Shown here one piece after another: positions 8,358 to 16,745 of a stretch of 64,000 nucleotides of DNA (its first letter is position 1; each line of letters opens with the position of its first letter). Made by a program: the position numbers and the translations under genes. The stretch is from contig NZ_CP141821.1 in assembly GCF_035621495.1 (NCBI RefSeq), positions 1,950,760-2,014,759 on the forward strand, given 5' to 3'. This stretch comes from Thermococcus sp. SY098. GTDB lineage: Archaea > Methanobacteriota_B > Thermococci > Thermococcales > Thermococcaceae. Under the pieces are notes generated by a model. That model was not told the origin of the DNA, ran no database searches, and was given only the letters and a program-made list of their open reading frames with translations.

Positions 8358-9339
8358 TTATTGCTCCTCCTATTTTTTCGAGCCATTCCAAACCTCTTGG
8401 TTCCTCTTCAAACATCGGGATTTTAACTATATCTACCCCTTTGAATTTATTTTTTATAAGCTCTAAGACTTTTTTCTGAGCTTCAATCTTAACTTTAAGT
8501 TTTGAGGGCAGCTCTTCAAGCTCAAGTACCTTATTGAGAACTATCAGTCTAAAGGATATTTTAAACTTGTTTAGACTTTCATATGCTCTTTCTGTTTCAT
8601 AGAGCGGCAGCATTTCTGGGTTCATCACTGCTACAACAGTAGTTTTCTTGGGATTTGTTATTATCCTATGGACAAATTCAATTTCCTCTTTATATTTCTT
8701 GAGCTCTTTCATTACAGCATCCTCTTCCTCATCACTTGGCAGCTTGTATTCCTCACCTTCTATTACAAACTTTCTTTCACCTTGTATTTTTTCTATGGCT
8801 TTTCTTCTCTCAAGTATCTTTCTTCTTATTTCGATCAGCTTGTTGGTCCATATCAGAGATATTCTCGGTAGAGCAAGCACTCTCAGGGTTAACCCAGTAG
8901 GTGGAGTGTCAAAAATAATGATATCCCATTTTTCCCCATCAATCAAAATCTCTCTAATTGCCTCGAGGGTTGCATATTCCTCGATACCAGGAGAAAATTT
9001 TAAAATTTCAAAATATTTCTCCAAATTTATTACGGTCAGATACTTATACATATGTTTCAGATTCTTTTCTAAATGTTCTAAATAACTCTGGATGAGTTTT
9101 TCCATGTCAAGCTCCATTGCATAGAGATTTTCTATTATTTCCTTGGGTTTGTCATTCAATTTTACCATAAAAACATCTCCAAGGTTATGGGCTGGGTCTA
9201 TTGAAACTATGAGTGTTTTGTATCCTTTCTTTGCGAGTGCTATTGAAGTAGCAGCAGCACTTGTTGTTTTCCCAACACCCCCTTTCCCTATGAAGAATAG
9301 CACTCTGAACTTCTCTTCTGGAATTAAATAACCTTTCAT
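8347..9339 (-). CDS. ArsA/Get3-family ATPase
   Basis: 330 residues with the deviant Walker A GKGGVGKTT at 18-26 and the signature SIDPAHNLGDVF. The switch II motif FDTPPTG and a later charged helical region follow. This is the ArsA/Get3 family, whose members deliver tail-anchored proteins or energise arsenite export. No arsB, arsR or arsenite-binding cysteine cluster is visible here, so arsenic resistance is unlikely. A GAGGTGATAAA ribosome binding site sets the ATG. The neighbours are two small membrane-associated proteins and a DUF59 protein. Confidence 0.85.
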   Translation of the reverse strand: MKGYLIPEEKFRVLFFIGKGGVGKTTSAAATSIALAKKGYKTLIVSIDPAHNLGDVFMVKLNDKPKEIIENLYAMELDMEKLIQSYLEHLEKNLKHMYKYLTVINLEKYFEILKFSPGIEEYATLEAIREILIDGEKWDIIIFDTPPTGLTLRVLALPRISLIWTNKLIEIRRKILERRKAIEKIQGERKFVIEGEEYKLPSDEEEDAVMKELKKYKEEIEFVHRIITNPKKTTVVAVMNPEMLPLYETERAYESLNKFKISFRLIVLNKVLELEELPSKLKVKIEAQKKVLELIKNKFKGVDIVKIPMFEEEPRGLEWLEKIGGAIIED

Positions 9340-9348
9340 TTTATCACC

Positions 9349-9627
9349 TCACGTGATTTCAAACAGTGCAGCCATTTCTCCAAAAATATCGTCCATATTG
9401 ATAGCTCTTTGCTGCATAACGTATATCTCCCTGACCATGTGTGGCATTAACCTCATTACAAGTGTTGTGGGAGGAGAAGGAATGCCGACGAATGCTCCCA
9501 TGAGAAGGAGCGCGAAAACATTTTCTAACTCTCTTTCTTCAAACTCAAGATATTCAGTAGATTGTTGCTTAAATGCGCTGATGAAACCTTTAATGAAGTA
9601 TTTCACATTTTCCAGAATTCTCGCCAT
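9349..9627 (-). CDS. Small conserved protein, first gene of the ArsA-like operon
   Basis: 92 residues with a hydrophobic centre (about 34-60, including LLLMGAFVGIP) and acidic ends. It may be a membrane-associated or helical-hairpin protein. The function is unknown to me. It starts behind GAGGTGGTAAC and ends 9 nt before the ATPase start, so it is the leader gene of that operon. Confidence 0.65.
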   Translation of the reverse strand: MARILENVKYFIKGFISAFKQQSTEYLEFEERELENVFALLLMGAFVGIPSPPTTLVMRLMPHMVREIYVMQQRAINMDDIFGEMAALFEIT

Positions 9628-9679
9628 GTTACCACCTCTCCAAGAAGATTAAGAAAGAAATTAAGAAATGAAAAAGACC

Positions 9680-11380
9680 TCAAGCGGCCGCGTACTCCTT
9701 GGCTGGCTTCTTCCAGGCAGCGTACCAGTCGACGACGAGGAGCAAGTTGAGAATCAAGCCGACGACGGTAATGAGAGACACCCAGAATCCAGGCTTAATG
9801 ACTATGAGGAACCACACGAGGGCTGCTGTCACTGTAATCCACAGGAAGAGTGCGGGGATAACAACTGCCCACTTCCATGCTCCTTCTGGTCTCTGAACCT
9901 TTGCAACCCATAGAGAAGCTGTCATCATCGCAATGCTTGCCAGCATTTGATTCATACCACTGAATGCTGGCCATATGATAAGCCAGCTTCCGCCCCAAGC
10001 CATGTAGATACCGAAGATTGCAAGGATTATTGATGCAATCCATTTGTTCTTTAGAATTTCTGGACCATGAACCATATCCATTATCTCCTGCCATGCGAAT
10101 CTTCCCAGTCTTGTAGCTGTATCAAGGGTTGTCAACGCGAATGCTGAGACCCAAAGGCTTGCAAACACTGCACCGGTCTTGAAGGGAATTCCTAATGCAT
10201 CTTGGAGTCCGTAGGCGTAGCTCTTTGCAAATATTCCGACCTTAATTCCATGCTTCACAACCTGGATTGCGTACTGTGAACCCCAGTTTGTTGTATCAAC
10301 TGGTATGTTCATTGTCTGGAATACTTTAAGACCGTAGACTGCAATCGAAGCAATGACGATTGTTGAAAGGAATCCTTCTGTGAACATTCCACCGTATCCA
10401 ACGAGCAGTCCGTGAAGTTCATTGTCCAGCTGCTTTGACGTTGTACCAGAACCAACGATTGAGTGGAATCCACTCAATGCACCACATGCGATTACCAGTG
10501 GAACGGTTGGCCAGAATGGTGAGGGCTTTCCACCGACAACATTGGCTGACCACGTTGTGAATGCTGGAGCAGAGAATGTTCCAACGCCCTTGAGTCCCAC
10601 GATTATGAATGCAACACCACCGAGGAGCAATCCGAACCAGAGGATGTACGCGTTAAGATAATCTCTTGGTTGCAGGAGAACCCATACTGGGAGTGATGAT
10701 GCTATGACGATGTAAATGCCTAAGACAATCATCCATGTGTGTTTGCTTGCAGCAATGGGGAACTTGAAACCTAACCACACTGCAATAATTAACAGGATGA
10801 TTCCAATGGCAGTTCCTGCATAGAAATTGATCTTCATCTTGTACAGCAGATATCCGAGGATTATTGCATCAATCAAGAACAGCAGTGATGCAGTGGCTGC
10901 TTCTGGAGTTCCAACGAAAATACCGGAGATAACCGCTGCGAAAGCTGCGATAACAAGTACCAGGGCAAACCATACATAGAGCTCAAATGCCATACTTGTT
11001 CTCCTGCTCATTAGCCTGCCTGCAATCCATTGGATTGACTTACCGTCGTATCTTACGGAGGACATTAATGCTAAATAGTCATGAACTGCACCGATGAAAA
11101 CGTTTCCGAACCAAACCCAAAGCAGTGATGGAAGCCATCCCCATGCCATTGCTACCGCTGGACCAACTATTGGACCGGCTCCTGCTATTGAAGCAAAGTG
11201 GTGTCCGTAGAGTACAATTGGGTGGGCTGGGACGTAGTCGACACCATCATACAAACGGTGTGCAGGTGTTGGTCTGTTTGGATCTGCTTTAACTACTCTG
11301 TTCTGGAGGGATCTTCCATAGCTCATGTACAACCCGGCATATATCAAAGCGGCAACCAAAATAATAAGAGTGGAGTTCAT
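9680..11380 (-). CDS. cstA: CstA-family carbon starvation/peptide or pyruvate transporter
   Basis: About 566 residues, almost entirely hydrophobic helices. It carries the CstA signature region near the N terminus (YGHHFASIAGAGPIVGPA) and further family pieces such as GFHSIVGSGTTSKQLDNE. CstA proteins import peptides or pyruvate. ATG 11380 follows GGAGGTGCTAAA; the longer reading from 11410 has no support. It lies downstream of a biotin-dependent oxaloacetate decarboxylase-like gene, which would make pyruvate metabolism a common theme. It has its own TATA box. Confidence 0.87.
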   Translation of the reverse strand: MNSTLIILVAALIYAGLYMSYGRSLQNRVVKADPNRPTPAHRLYDGVDYVPAHPIVLYGHHFASIAGAGPIVGPAVAMAWGWLPSLLWVWFGNVFIGAVHDYLALMSSVRYDGKSIQWIAGRLMSRRTSMAFELYVWFALVLVIAAFAAVISGIFVGTPEAATASLLFLIDAIILGYLLYKMKINFYAGTAIGIILLIIAVWLGFKFPIAASKHTWMIVLGIYIVIASSLPVWVLLQPRDYLNAYILWFGLLLGGVAFIIVGLKGVGTFSAPAFTTWSANVVGGKPSPFWPTVPLVIACGALSGFHSIVGSGTTSKQLDNELHGLLVGYGGMFTEGFLSTIVIASIAVYGLKVFQTMNIPVDTTNWGSQYAIQVVKHGIKVGIFAKSYAYGLQDALGIPFKTGAVFASLWVSAFALTTLDTATRLGRFAWQEIMDMVHGPEILKNKWIASIILAIFGIYMAWGGSWLIIWPAFSGMNQMLASIAMMTASLWVAKVQRPEGAWKWAVVIPALFLWITVTAALVWFLIVIKPGFWVSLITVVGLILNLLLVVDWYAAWKKPAKEYAAA

Positions 11381-11430
11381 TTTAGCACCTCCAGACCAAG
11401 GTTTTATCATTTTCTATTTTTGGGCATTGG

Positions 11431-11439
11431 ATATATAAG
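11431..11439 (-). promoter_or_regulatory. TATA box of cstA
   Basis: On the minus strand CTTATATAT lies about 50 nt upstream of the cstA ATG at 11380. Transcription would start near 11405, giving a short leader that carries the ribosome binding site. Confidence 0.55.
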
Positions 11440-11566
11440 AGTTTTTGAGATGTTCTTGAATAAATCGAATAAAATTTGGAAGATGTTTATCTAATAAATG
11501 TCAAAAAATTTAGAGAAGTGTACCAAAAATTGAATGAAAATTGACAATTGTGTAAAACTTCAAACT

Positions 11567-13357
11567 TCATTCGAGTTCTATTAGTGGTTGGTTTGTGTCT
11601 ACGGTGTCGCCTTCTTTTATGAGGATTTTCTTTACTATCCCGTCTTTTGGTGCTGGTATTTCGTTCTCCATTTTCATTGCCTCAAGCACAAGCAAACCCT
11701 GACCAGTCTTAACTTTCTCACCCTCACTCACCAAAATCCTCAAAACCTTACCAGGCATCGGAGCAGAAACCACATTACCACCCACCGACACTGACGTTGG
11801 AGTTGAAGGTGCTACTGGAGTTGAAACAGGAACTACCGAAGGTGCAGAAGGAGCTGGTGCTGAAGGTTCTGCTGGCTTGATAGCTTCTTGTGTCAGTTGG
11901 GGAGCATATGCTGACATTACAAGATTTTCAAGCTTTACCCCTTCAATGCCAACTTCGTATTCCCTTCCACCAATGTAAATCTTGATGATTTTGCCTTTTG
12001 GTTTCTCTTCAACAGGTTTGAGCTCTCCTTTCTCCCTCAGTTCAAAGAACTCAAGGGCAACTTGGGGGAAGAGTGCATAAGTTAGTATGTCTTCTTCTTT
12101 CTTCAAGTATCCCTTCTCTTCAAGCTCTCTTCTGTATTTTTCGAGTACAGGCTCAAGCAAATCAGCGGGTCTAACTGTTATTGGTTCTTCATCTCCAAGG
12201 ATAAGCTTCTTAATTTCCTCCTTTATTGGTGCTGGTGGCTTTCCATAAAGCCCCCTAACGTAGTTTTTAGTTTCCTCTGTAACCATTTTGTACCTTCCGA
12301 AAAGGACATTGAAAACTGCCTGAGTCCCGATTATCTGTGAAGTGGGAGTAACTAAAGGAGGATATCCGAGTTCTTCTCTAACCCTCGGAACTTCTTCGAG
12401 AACTTCATCGAGCTTATCCAACGCTTTAAGCTCGCTAAGCTGTTTTATCAGATTGGAATACATCCCTCCAGGAATCTGGTGAAGCAGAACATTTGGATCT
12501 CCGTGAAGGGCTCTCTTATTCATTAAATGCTCATATTTCTCGTCAAGGAGTTTCCTTAAATAGCGAGAGATCTGAAAGACGAGTTTCATATCAATTTGAG
12601 GTTTATCAATTTCCTTTAACGCATGATATATTGTTTGTATTGCAGGTTGTGCCGTTCCATTGGCTAAGGGGTATATTGCAGTGTCTATGAGATCTGCCCC
12701 AGCCTCTACAGCTTTTAAATACGTTGCTGATGCCAACCCGCTTGTTGCATGAGTGTGAACATTAACTTTAATACCATAGCGTTCCTTGATCTCTTTCACG
12801 AGTTCATATGCCATTTGAGGATCTAAAAGGGCTGCCATGTCTTTGATAGTAATGTAATCCACATCAAGCTCTATCAGCTCATCCACCTTTTTCATGTAGT
12901 ACTCAATTGTAAATATCGGCCCGGTGGTGTAGCATATTGCTCCCTGAACTTCTGCTCCTACCTCTTTGGCTTTTTTAATCGCTGTTCTCATGTTTCTGAC
13001 GTCATTCAGTGCATCAAAAACCCTGAAAATATCAATTCCATTCTTATATGCTAACTCCACGAACTTTTCTACAACGTCATCGGGATAATGCTTATATCCA
13101 ACGACGTTTTGACCTCTCAGAAGCATTTGGAGCTTTGTCTTTTTTATGTGCTCTCTTAGAGTTCTCAATCTTTCCCAAGGATCTTCTCTTAAAAACCTCA
13201 AGGCGGCATCAAAAGTTGCCCCTCCCCATACCTCCATCGAATAAAATCCTATTCTGTCCATCTTTTCGGCTATGGGAAGCATATCTTTTGTGCTCATTCT
13301 TGTTGCAATCAATGATTGGTGAGCGTCCCTAAATGTTGTATCTATTATCTCAACCAT
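11567..13357 (-). CDS. oadA: Biotinylated carboxyltransferase: oxaloacetate decarboxylase alpha / pyruvate carboxylase subunit B type
   Basis: About 596 residues. Residues 1-460 are a carboxyltransferase TIM barrel and its conserved C-terminal part (DTTFRDAHQSL near the N terminus, TIKDMAALL, metal-binding HTHATSG). An Ala/Pro/Ser linker (about 485-520) follows, then a biotinyl domain with EAMKMEN whose biotin lysine is about K562. It either decarboxylates oxaloacetate as the alpha subunit of a sodium pump or is the B subunit of a two-part pyruvate carboxylase. Neither a beta membrane subunit nor a biotin carboxylase is in the window. Biotin-protein ligase lies 1.1 kb away. ATG 13357 follows GCGGTGATAAAA. 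Confidence 0.85.
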   Translation of the reverse strand: MVEIIDTTFRDAHQSLIATRMSTKDMLPIAEKMDRIGFYSMEVWGGATFDAALRFLREDPWERLRTLREHIKKTKLQMLLRGQNVVGYKHYPDDVVEKFVELAYKNGIDIFRVFDALNDVRNMRTAIKKAKEVGAEVQGAICYTTGPIFTIEYYMKKVDELIELDVDYITIKDMAALLDPQMAYELVKEIKERYGIKVNVHTHATSGLASATYLKAVEAGADLIDTAIYPLANGTAQPAIQTIYHALKEIDKPQIDMKLVFQISRYLRKLLDEKYEHLMNKRALHGDPNVLLHQIPGGMYSNLIKQLSELKALDKLDEVLEEVPRVREELGYPPLVTPTSQIIGTQAVFNVLFGRYKMVTEETKNYVRGLYGKPPAPIKEEIKKLILGDEEPITVRPADLLEPVLEKYRRELEEKGYLKKEEDILTYALFPQVALEFFELREKGELKPVEEKPKGKIIKIYIGGREYEVGIEGVKLENLVMSAYAPQLTQEAIKPAEPSAPAPSAPSVVPVSTPVAPSTPTSVSVGGNVVSAPMPGKVLRILVSEGEKVKTGQGLLVLEAMKMENEIPAPKDGIVKKILIKEGDTVDTNQPLIELE

Positions 13358-13400
13358 TTTTATCACCGCATATTGTTTTTATTCAATATAAACAGTGAGT

Positions 13401-13413
13401 AGGGTATAAAACC
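13401..13413 (-). promoter_or_regulatory. TATA box region of oadA
   Basis: Read on the minus strand, GGTTTTATACCC lies about 50 nt upstream of the ATG at 13357. It is flanked by the inverted repeat at 13416-13437 on its upstream side. Confidence 0.5.
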
Positions 13414-13415
13414 TC

Positions 13416-13437
13416 TTTGAACAAGTTTTTGTTCAAA
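13416..13437. promoter_or_regulatory. Perfect 9-4-9 inverted repeat upstream of the oadA promoter
   Basis: TTTGAACAA, spacer GTTT, then TTGTTCAAA: a perfect inverted repeat directly upstream of the oadA TATA/BRE. The position suits an activator site or an upstream operator. As RNA on the minus strand it would lie outside the oadA transcript. The protein that binds it is unknown. Confidence 0.45.
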
Positions 13438-13537
13438 AGGAGCTTTATTTGAAAATTTTCTTGTCACTTAAAAAATCAATTTGTAGGTTTTTATGTGTTT
13501 TTGGACAAATTTGGATAAAAGTAAAAGAAGAGCAGCT

Positions 13538-14383
13538 TTAAATCAGTCCTTCAGCTTTTGCGGCTTCTTCAGGTTCTTCATTACGGTGGATTACCCTAAG
13601 CAGAGCTTTAATCATGGGTTCTGGATTTTCACGCTGGAATATGTTTCTACCAACGACTGCTCCAGCCCCTCCAGCTTCAATAACCTCGTAAACGACCTTT
13701 AGGAATTCAAGAGGGTTTTTAGCTTTTGCCCCTCCACTTAGAAGGACGGGAACACCAGCGGCAGCATCGACAACTTTGGCAAATGTCTCTTTTGAACCTG
13801 TCCAGTATGTTTTGATCATATCGGCACCCATCTCAGCTGCTGCTCTTGCTCCATACATAACAACTCTATAATCTTCTTTTTTGCCGTATTTTTCGTTGAT
13901 GTAGGGTCCTCTTGGATAGGAAAACTGAACAACAGGCAATCCAAAATCATGTGCAATGCTTGCAATCTCGGCAAACTGCTTCATCATTATATCTTCATAG
14001 GGTGACCCCCAGTAAACTGTTGCTGCAACTGCATCAGCCCCAAGTTTAATTGCATCTTCAACAAAGCCAAGGGGACTCTGTAGGAGCTGGCCCTCCTTGG
14101 GTCTTAAATTAGTCTTGCTTGTGAGCTTAACCATTAAACCAACATTTGGATTCAAAACATCTCCACTTATCCTTGCGATTCCTGGAAGCAGCATGACACC
14201 ATCTACTCCAGCCCTAATTACTTTTTTGAGAATTACTCTGGGGTTTACGTGTTCCCAGACCTCAGTAAAATCTTCTGGACCATGTTCAAATCCATGATCC
14301 ATGGCAAATATTAAAGCTCTGCCATCTCTTCTGAAGAACCTTCTAAGCCTTCTCCTAATCCCAACATTTTGAAGTGCTTCCAT
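13538..14383 (-). CDS. fba: Archaeal class I fructose-bisphosphate aldolase (DhnA type)
   Basis: 281 residues, the same length as the Pyrococcus and Thermococcus enzymes. Recognised parts are [11 protein letters not shown] near the N terminus, DMIKTYWTG with the Schiff-base lysine, and the phosphate-binding LLSGGAKAK and GAVVGRNIF loops. It interconverts fructose 1,6-bisphosphate with dihydroxyacetone phosphate and glyceraldehyde 3-phosphate. ATG 14383 follows AAGGTGATT; the in-frame GTG at 14392 belongs to the ribosome binding site. A near-match to the Thermococcales glycolytic motif covers this leader. Confidence 0.92.
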   Translation of the reverse strand: MEALQNVGIRRRLRRFFRRDGRALIFAMDHGFEHGPEDFTEVWEHVNPRVILKKVIRAGVDGVMLLPGIARISGDVLNPNVGLMVKLTSKTNLRPKEGQLLQSPLGFVEDAIKLGADAVAATVYWGSPYEDIMMKQFAEIASIAHDFGLPVVQFSYPRGPYINEKYGKKEDYRVVMYGARAAAEMGADMIKTYWTGSKETFAKVVDAAAGVPVLLSGGAKAKNPLEFLKVVYEVIEAGGAGAVVGRNIFQRENPEPMIKALLRVIHRNEEPEEAAKAEGLI

Positions 14384-14386
14384 ACT

Positions 14387-14403
14387 AATCACCTTGGGTG
14401 ATA
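14387..14403. promoter_or_regulatory. Near-match to the Thermococcales glycolytic motif at the aldolase leader
   Basis: AATCAC-CTTGG-GTGATA matches 11 of 12 fixed positions of TATCAC-N5-GTGATA, the site bound by the glycolytic regulator Tgr/TrmBL1. It lies downstream of the aldolase TATA, a place associated with repression. One half also forms the ribosome binding site, so part of the match could be coincidence. Confidence 0.4.
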
Positions 14404-14433
14404 TAGTGATTTTTTGAATTTAAGCTTTGCCAT

Positions 14434-14447
14434 GTAATTTAAATTAC
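14434..14447. promoter_or_regulatory. Perfect 14-bp palindrome in the fba/birA divergent promoter
   Basis: GTAATTTAAATTAC is fully palindromic. It contains the probable TATA box for the plus-strand biotin ligase gene, about 36 nt before its ATG. It may be only a symmetrical TATA element. Confidence 0.35.
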
Positions 14448-14476
14448 CTTTTTCTCAAAATTTTTTGGTGATGATC

Positions 14477-15226
14477 ATGTTGGATCTCAATACAAAAATC
14501 ATAGGGAGAAAGATTATATGCATTCGGGAAGTGGATTCTACGAATGAGTTTGCTAAAGAGATAGCTTCCCAGGAAAAGGAAGGAACAGTAGTTGTGGCAG
14601 ATATCCAGAGGAGAGGTAAGGGAAGGAAACTTAGGAGTTGGGTATCTCCGAAAGGTGGACTATGGATGAGTGTTATTTTAAAGCCCAATGCACATCCAGT
14701 GCACATAACGAAGCTTGTATTTGTTTCTGCACTTGCAGTTGTTGAAACTTTGGCGGAATTCGGAATTGAAGGAAAGATTAAATGGCCAAATGATGTTCTT
14801 GTCAATAGGAAGAAAATTTGCGGAATTTTAAGCGAAGGAAAATATTCGACGGATAGCGTGGAGTATGTGGTTCTTGGTATTGGGTTGAATGTTAACAACG
14901 AAATTCCAGCGGATTTGCTGGATGTTGCGATATCCATGAAGGATGTACTGGGGTTTAGGGTTCCGCTTGTTGAGGTTTTTAGGAGTCTTTTGGAAAAGCT
15001 GGACAAGTGGTATTTGAGATATCTTGATGAACAATACGCTCTCATATTGGAAGAATGGAAAGCTTATAGTGCTGTCATTGGAAAGGAAGTTAGAATTGTT
15101 GGGAATAAGGAGGAGATTATCGGCACTGCAGTTGATGTAAGCGATGATGGGTCTCTTATCATTGCATTAAAGGATGGCACACTAAAGAAAATTTACTATG
15201 GGGATGTTTCCCTTAGATTTTCCTAA
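14477..15226 (+). CDS. birA: Biotin--protein ligase (BirA catalytic type, no DNA-binding domain)
   Basis: 249 residues. It has the biotinoyl-AMP loop GKGRKLRSW, GGLWMSV, KWPNDVLV and the C-terminal SH3-like domain of biotin-protein ligases. There is no N-terminal HTH, as in the Pyrococcus horikoshii enzyme, so it is a monofunctional ligase. Its likely substrate is the biotinyl domain of the OadA-type protein encoded just upstream on the other strand. ATG 14477 follows TTGGTGATGATC; two earlier in-frame starts (14465, 14471) lie inside the ribosome binding site. Confidence 0.9.
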   Translation: MLDLNTKIIGRKIICIREVDSTNEFAKEIASQEKEGTVVVADIQRRGKGRKLRSWVSPKGGLWMSVILKPNAHPVHITKLVFVSALAVVETLAEFGIEGKIKWPNDVLVNRKKICGILSEGKYSTDSVEYVVLGIGLNVNNEIPADLLDVAISMKDVLGFRVPLVEVFRSLLEKLDKWYLRYLDEQYALILEEWKAYSAVIGKEVRIVGNKEEIIGTAVDVSDDGSLIIALKDGTLKKIYYGDVSLRFS

Positions 15227-15343
15227 GTTATTATATCAATTGTCGAAGTGATATTAGGCATAATGGAAAATTTAATATACCCAGTGAACATAACTGTCAA
15301 TTGCCGCTTATTGAAGGAGGCATGTGGGTAGAGGTGAATAGCC

Positions 15344-16630
15344 ATGGCACAGAAAGGTATTTTGAGGACATATCTCGACATCCCAGTGCTTCAGAAAATC
15401 TTCGCAGGGCTAATTCTGGGTGTTATTGTTGGTCTTGTCTTGGGATCCTTGGGGTATGCAGATGCAGTGAAGACGTACATCAAGCCCTTTGGTGACATCT
15501 TTGTCAGACTGCTGAAGATGTTAGTGATGCCCATAGTCTTTGCATCCCTTGTTGTGGGTGCAGCAAGCATAAGTCCAGCAAGACTTGGAAGGGTTGGAGT
15601 TAAAATCGTCATCTATTACTTGCTTACATCAGCATTTGCAGTAACACTTGGTATAATAATGGCAAGAATTTTCAAACCAGGGCTTGGGCTACAATTAGCA
15701 ACTGGAGCCAAATTCCAAGCAAAGCAGGCGCCTTCTATGGTTCAGACTTTGCTTAACATAATTCCAAAGAATCCATTTGGAGCCTTAGCTAATGGGCAAG
15801 TACTTCCTACAATATTCTTCGCGATAGTTTTGGGTATTGCACTGACATACTTAATGAACAGCAAGGATGAATTTGTGAAGGACAGCGCCAACACACTTTT
15901 CAAGGCAATAAACGGTCTCGCGGAGGCTATGTACAAGATTGTTGGCGGTGTCATGCAGTATGCTCCAATAGGTGTTTTTGCATTGATTGCTTATGTTATG
16001 GCAGAGCAGGGAGTTAAGGTTGTTGGTCAGTTGGCAAAGGTTGTTGTTGCAGTGTATCTCGGCTTAATCCTTCAGATTGTCTTGGTGTACTTTGTGCTCC
16101 TCAAGATCTTTGGACTCGATCCAATCAAGTTCATCAAGAAAGCTAAGGATGCCATGATTACTGCATTCGTTACAAGAAGCTCAAGTGGTACTTTACCAGT
16201 TACAATGAGAGTCGCTGATGAAGAGATGGGAATAAGCAAGGGTATTTACTCATTCACACTTCCACTTGGTGCAACAATCAACATGGATGGAACAGCTCTA
16301 TACCAGGGTGTCTGTACATTCTTCATAGCCCTTGCAATAGGTCAGCACCTCACCCTCGGACAGCAGCTCACAATAGTTCTCACAGCAGTTCTTGCATCAA
16401 TTGGTACAGCTGGTGTTCCCGGAGCTGGTGCGATAATGCTTGCAATGGTTCTCCAGAGCGTTGGGCTTCCACTAACAGACCCAAGTGTTGCTGCAGCATA
16501 TGCAATGATCCTTGGTATTGACGCTATCTTGGACATGGGAAGAACAATGGTCAACGTTACGGGAGACCTTACAGGTACCACAATTGTGGCAAAGACTGAA
16601 GGAGAGCTTGACTTGAGCAAGTGGCAGTGA
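15344..16630 (+). CDS. Sodium:dicarboxylate/aspartate symporter (GltPh-like, DAACS family)
   Basis: 428 residues, very close in length and layout to GltPh/GltTk. It has eight hydrophobic segments, the hairpin 1 motif SSSGTLP, NMDGT in TM7, the hairpin 2 region GVPGAGAIM and the TM8 motif [12 protein letters not shown]. The last carries the arginine and asparagine that bind aspartate. It imports aspartate with sodium ions. It starts behind GAGGTGAATAGCC. The upstream region has a TATA-like AATTTAATATACC near 15270. Confidence 0.92.
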   Translation: MAQKGILRTYLDIPVLQKIFAGLILGVIVGLVLGSLGYADAVKTYIKPFGDIFVRLLKMLVMPIVFASLVVGAASISPARLGRVGVKIVIYYLLTSAFAVTLGIIMARIFKPGLGLQLATGAKFQAKQAPSMVQTLLNIIPKNPFGALANGQVLPTIFFAIVLGIALTYLMNSKDEFVKDSANTLFKAINGLAEAMYKIVGGVMQYAPIGVFALIAYVMAEQGVKVVGQLAKVVVAVYLGLILQIVLVYFVLLKIFGLDPIKFIKKAKDAMITAFVTRSSSGTLPVTMRVADEEMGISKGIYSFTLPLGATINMDGTALYQGVCTFFIALAIGQHLTLGQQLTIVLTAVLASIGTAGVPGAGAIMLAMVLQSVGLPLTDPSVAAAYAMILGIDAILDMGRTMVNVTGDLTGTTIVAKTEGELDLSKWQ

Positions 16631-16634
16631 TAGT

Positions 16635-16670
16635 GTTTCTGTTTTCTTTCTTGCTCCCTATTTTCTCTTT
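16635..16670 (+). terminator. Pyrimidine-rich terminator after the dicarboxylate symporter
   Basis: A T/C-rich run with several T4 tracts follows the stop codon, as in U-rich archaeal termination. No stem-loop is needed or seen. Confidence 0.45.
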
Positions 16671-16745
16671 ATGGATTAAGGGATAACGTTAAATACTCAA
16701 ACATAACGCTACTTCTTAGGACATTAATAATGGGGGTTATGAGGA

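Noticed and set aside
8347-9339. Arsenite-transport ATPase as a name for the ArsA-like gene
   Set aside because: No arsenite channel, arsenic regulator or arsenite-binding cysteine pattern is present nearby.
9342-9358. TATCAC-N5-GTGATT between two genes of the ArsA-like operon, resembling the glycolytic motif
   Set aside because: One half is the ribosome binding site of the ATPase and the other includes the stop of the previous gene; inside an operon it is most likely coincidence.
14828-15034. Long open frames on the strand opposite birA and many other genes
   Set aside because: They are shadows in AT-rich coding DNA without ribosome binding sites or family resemblance.
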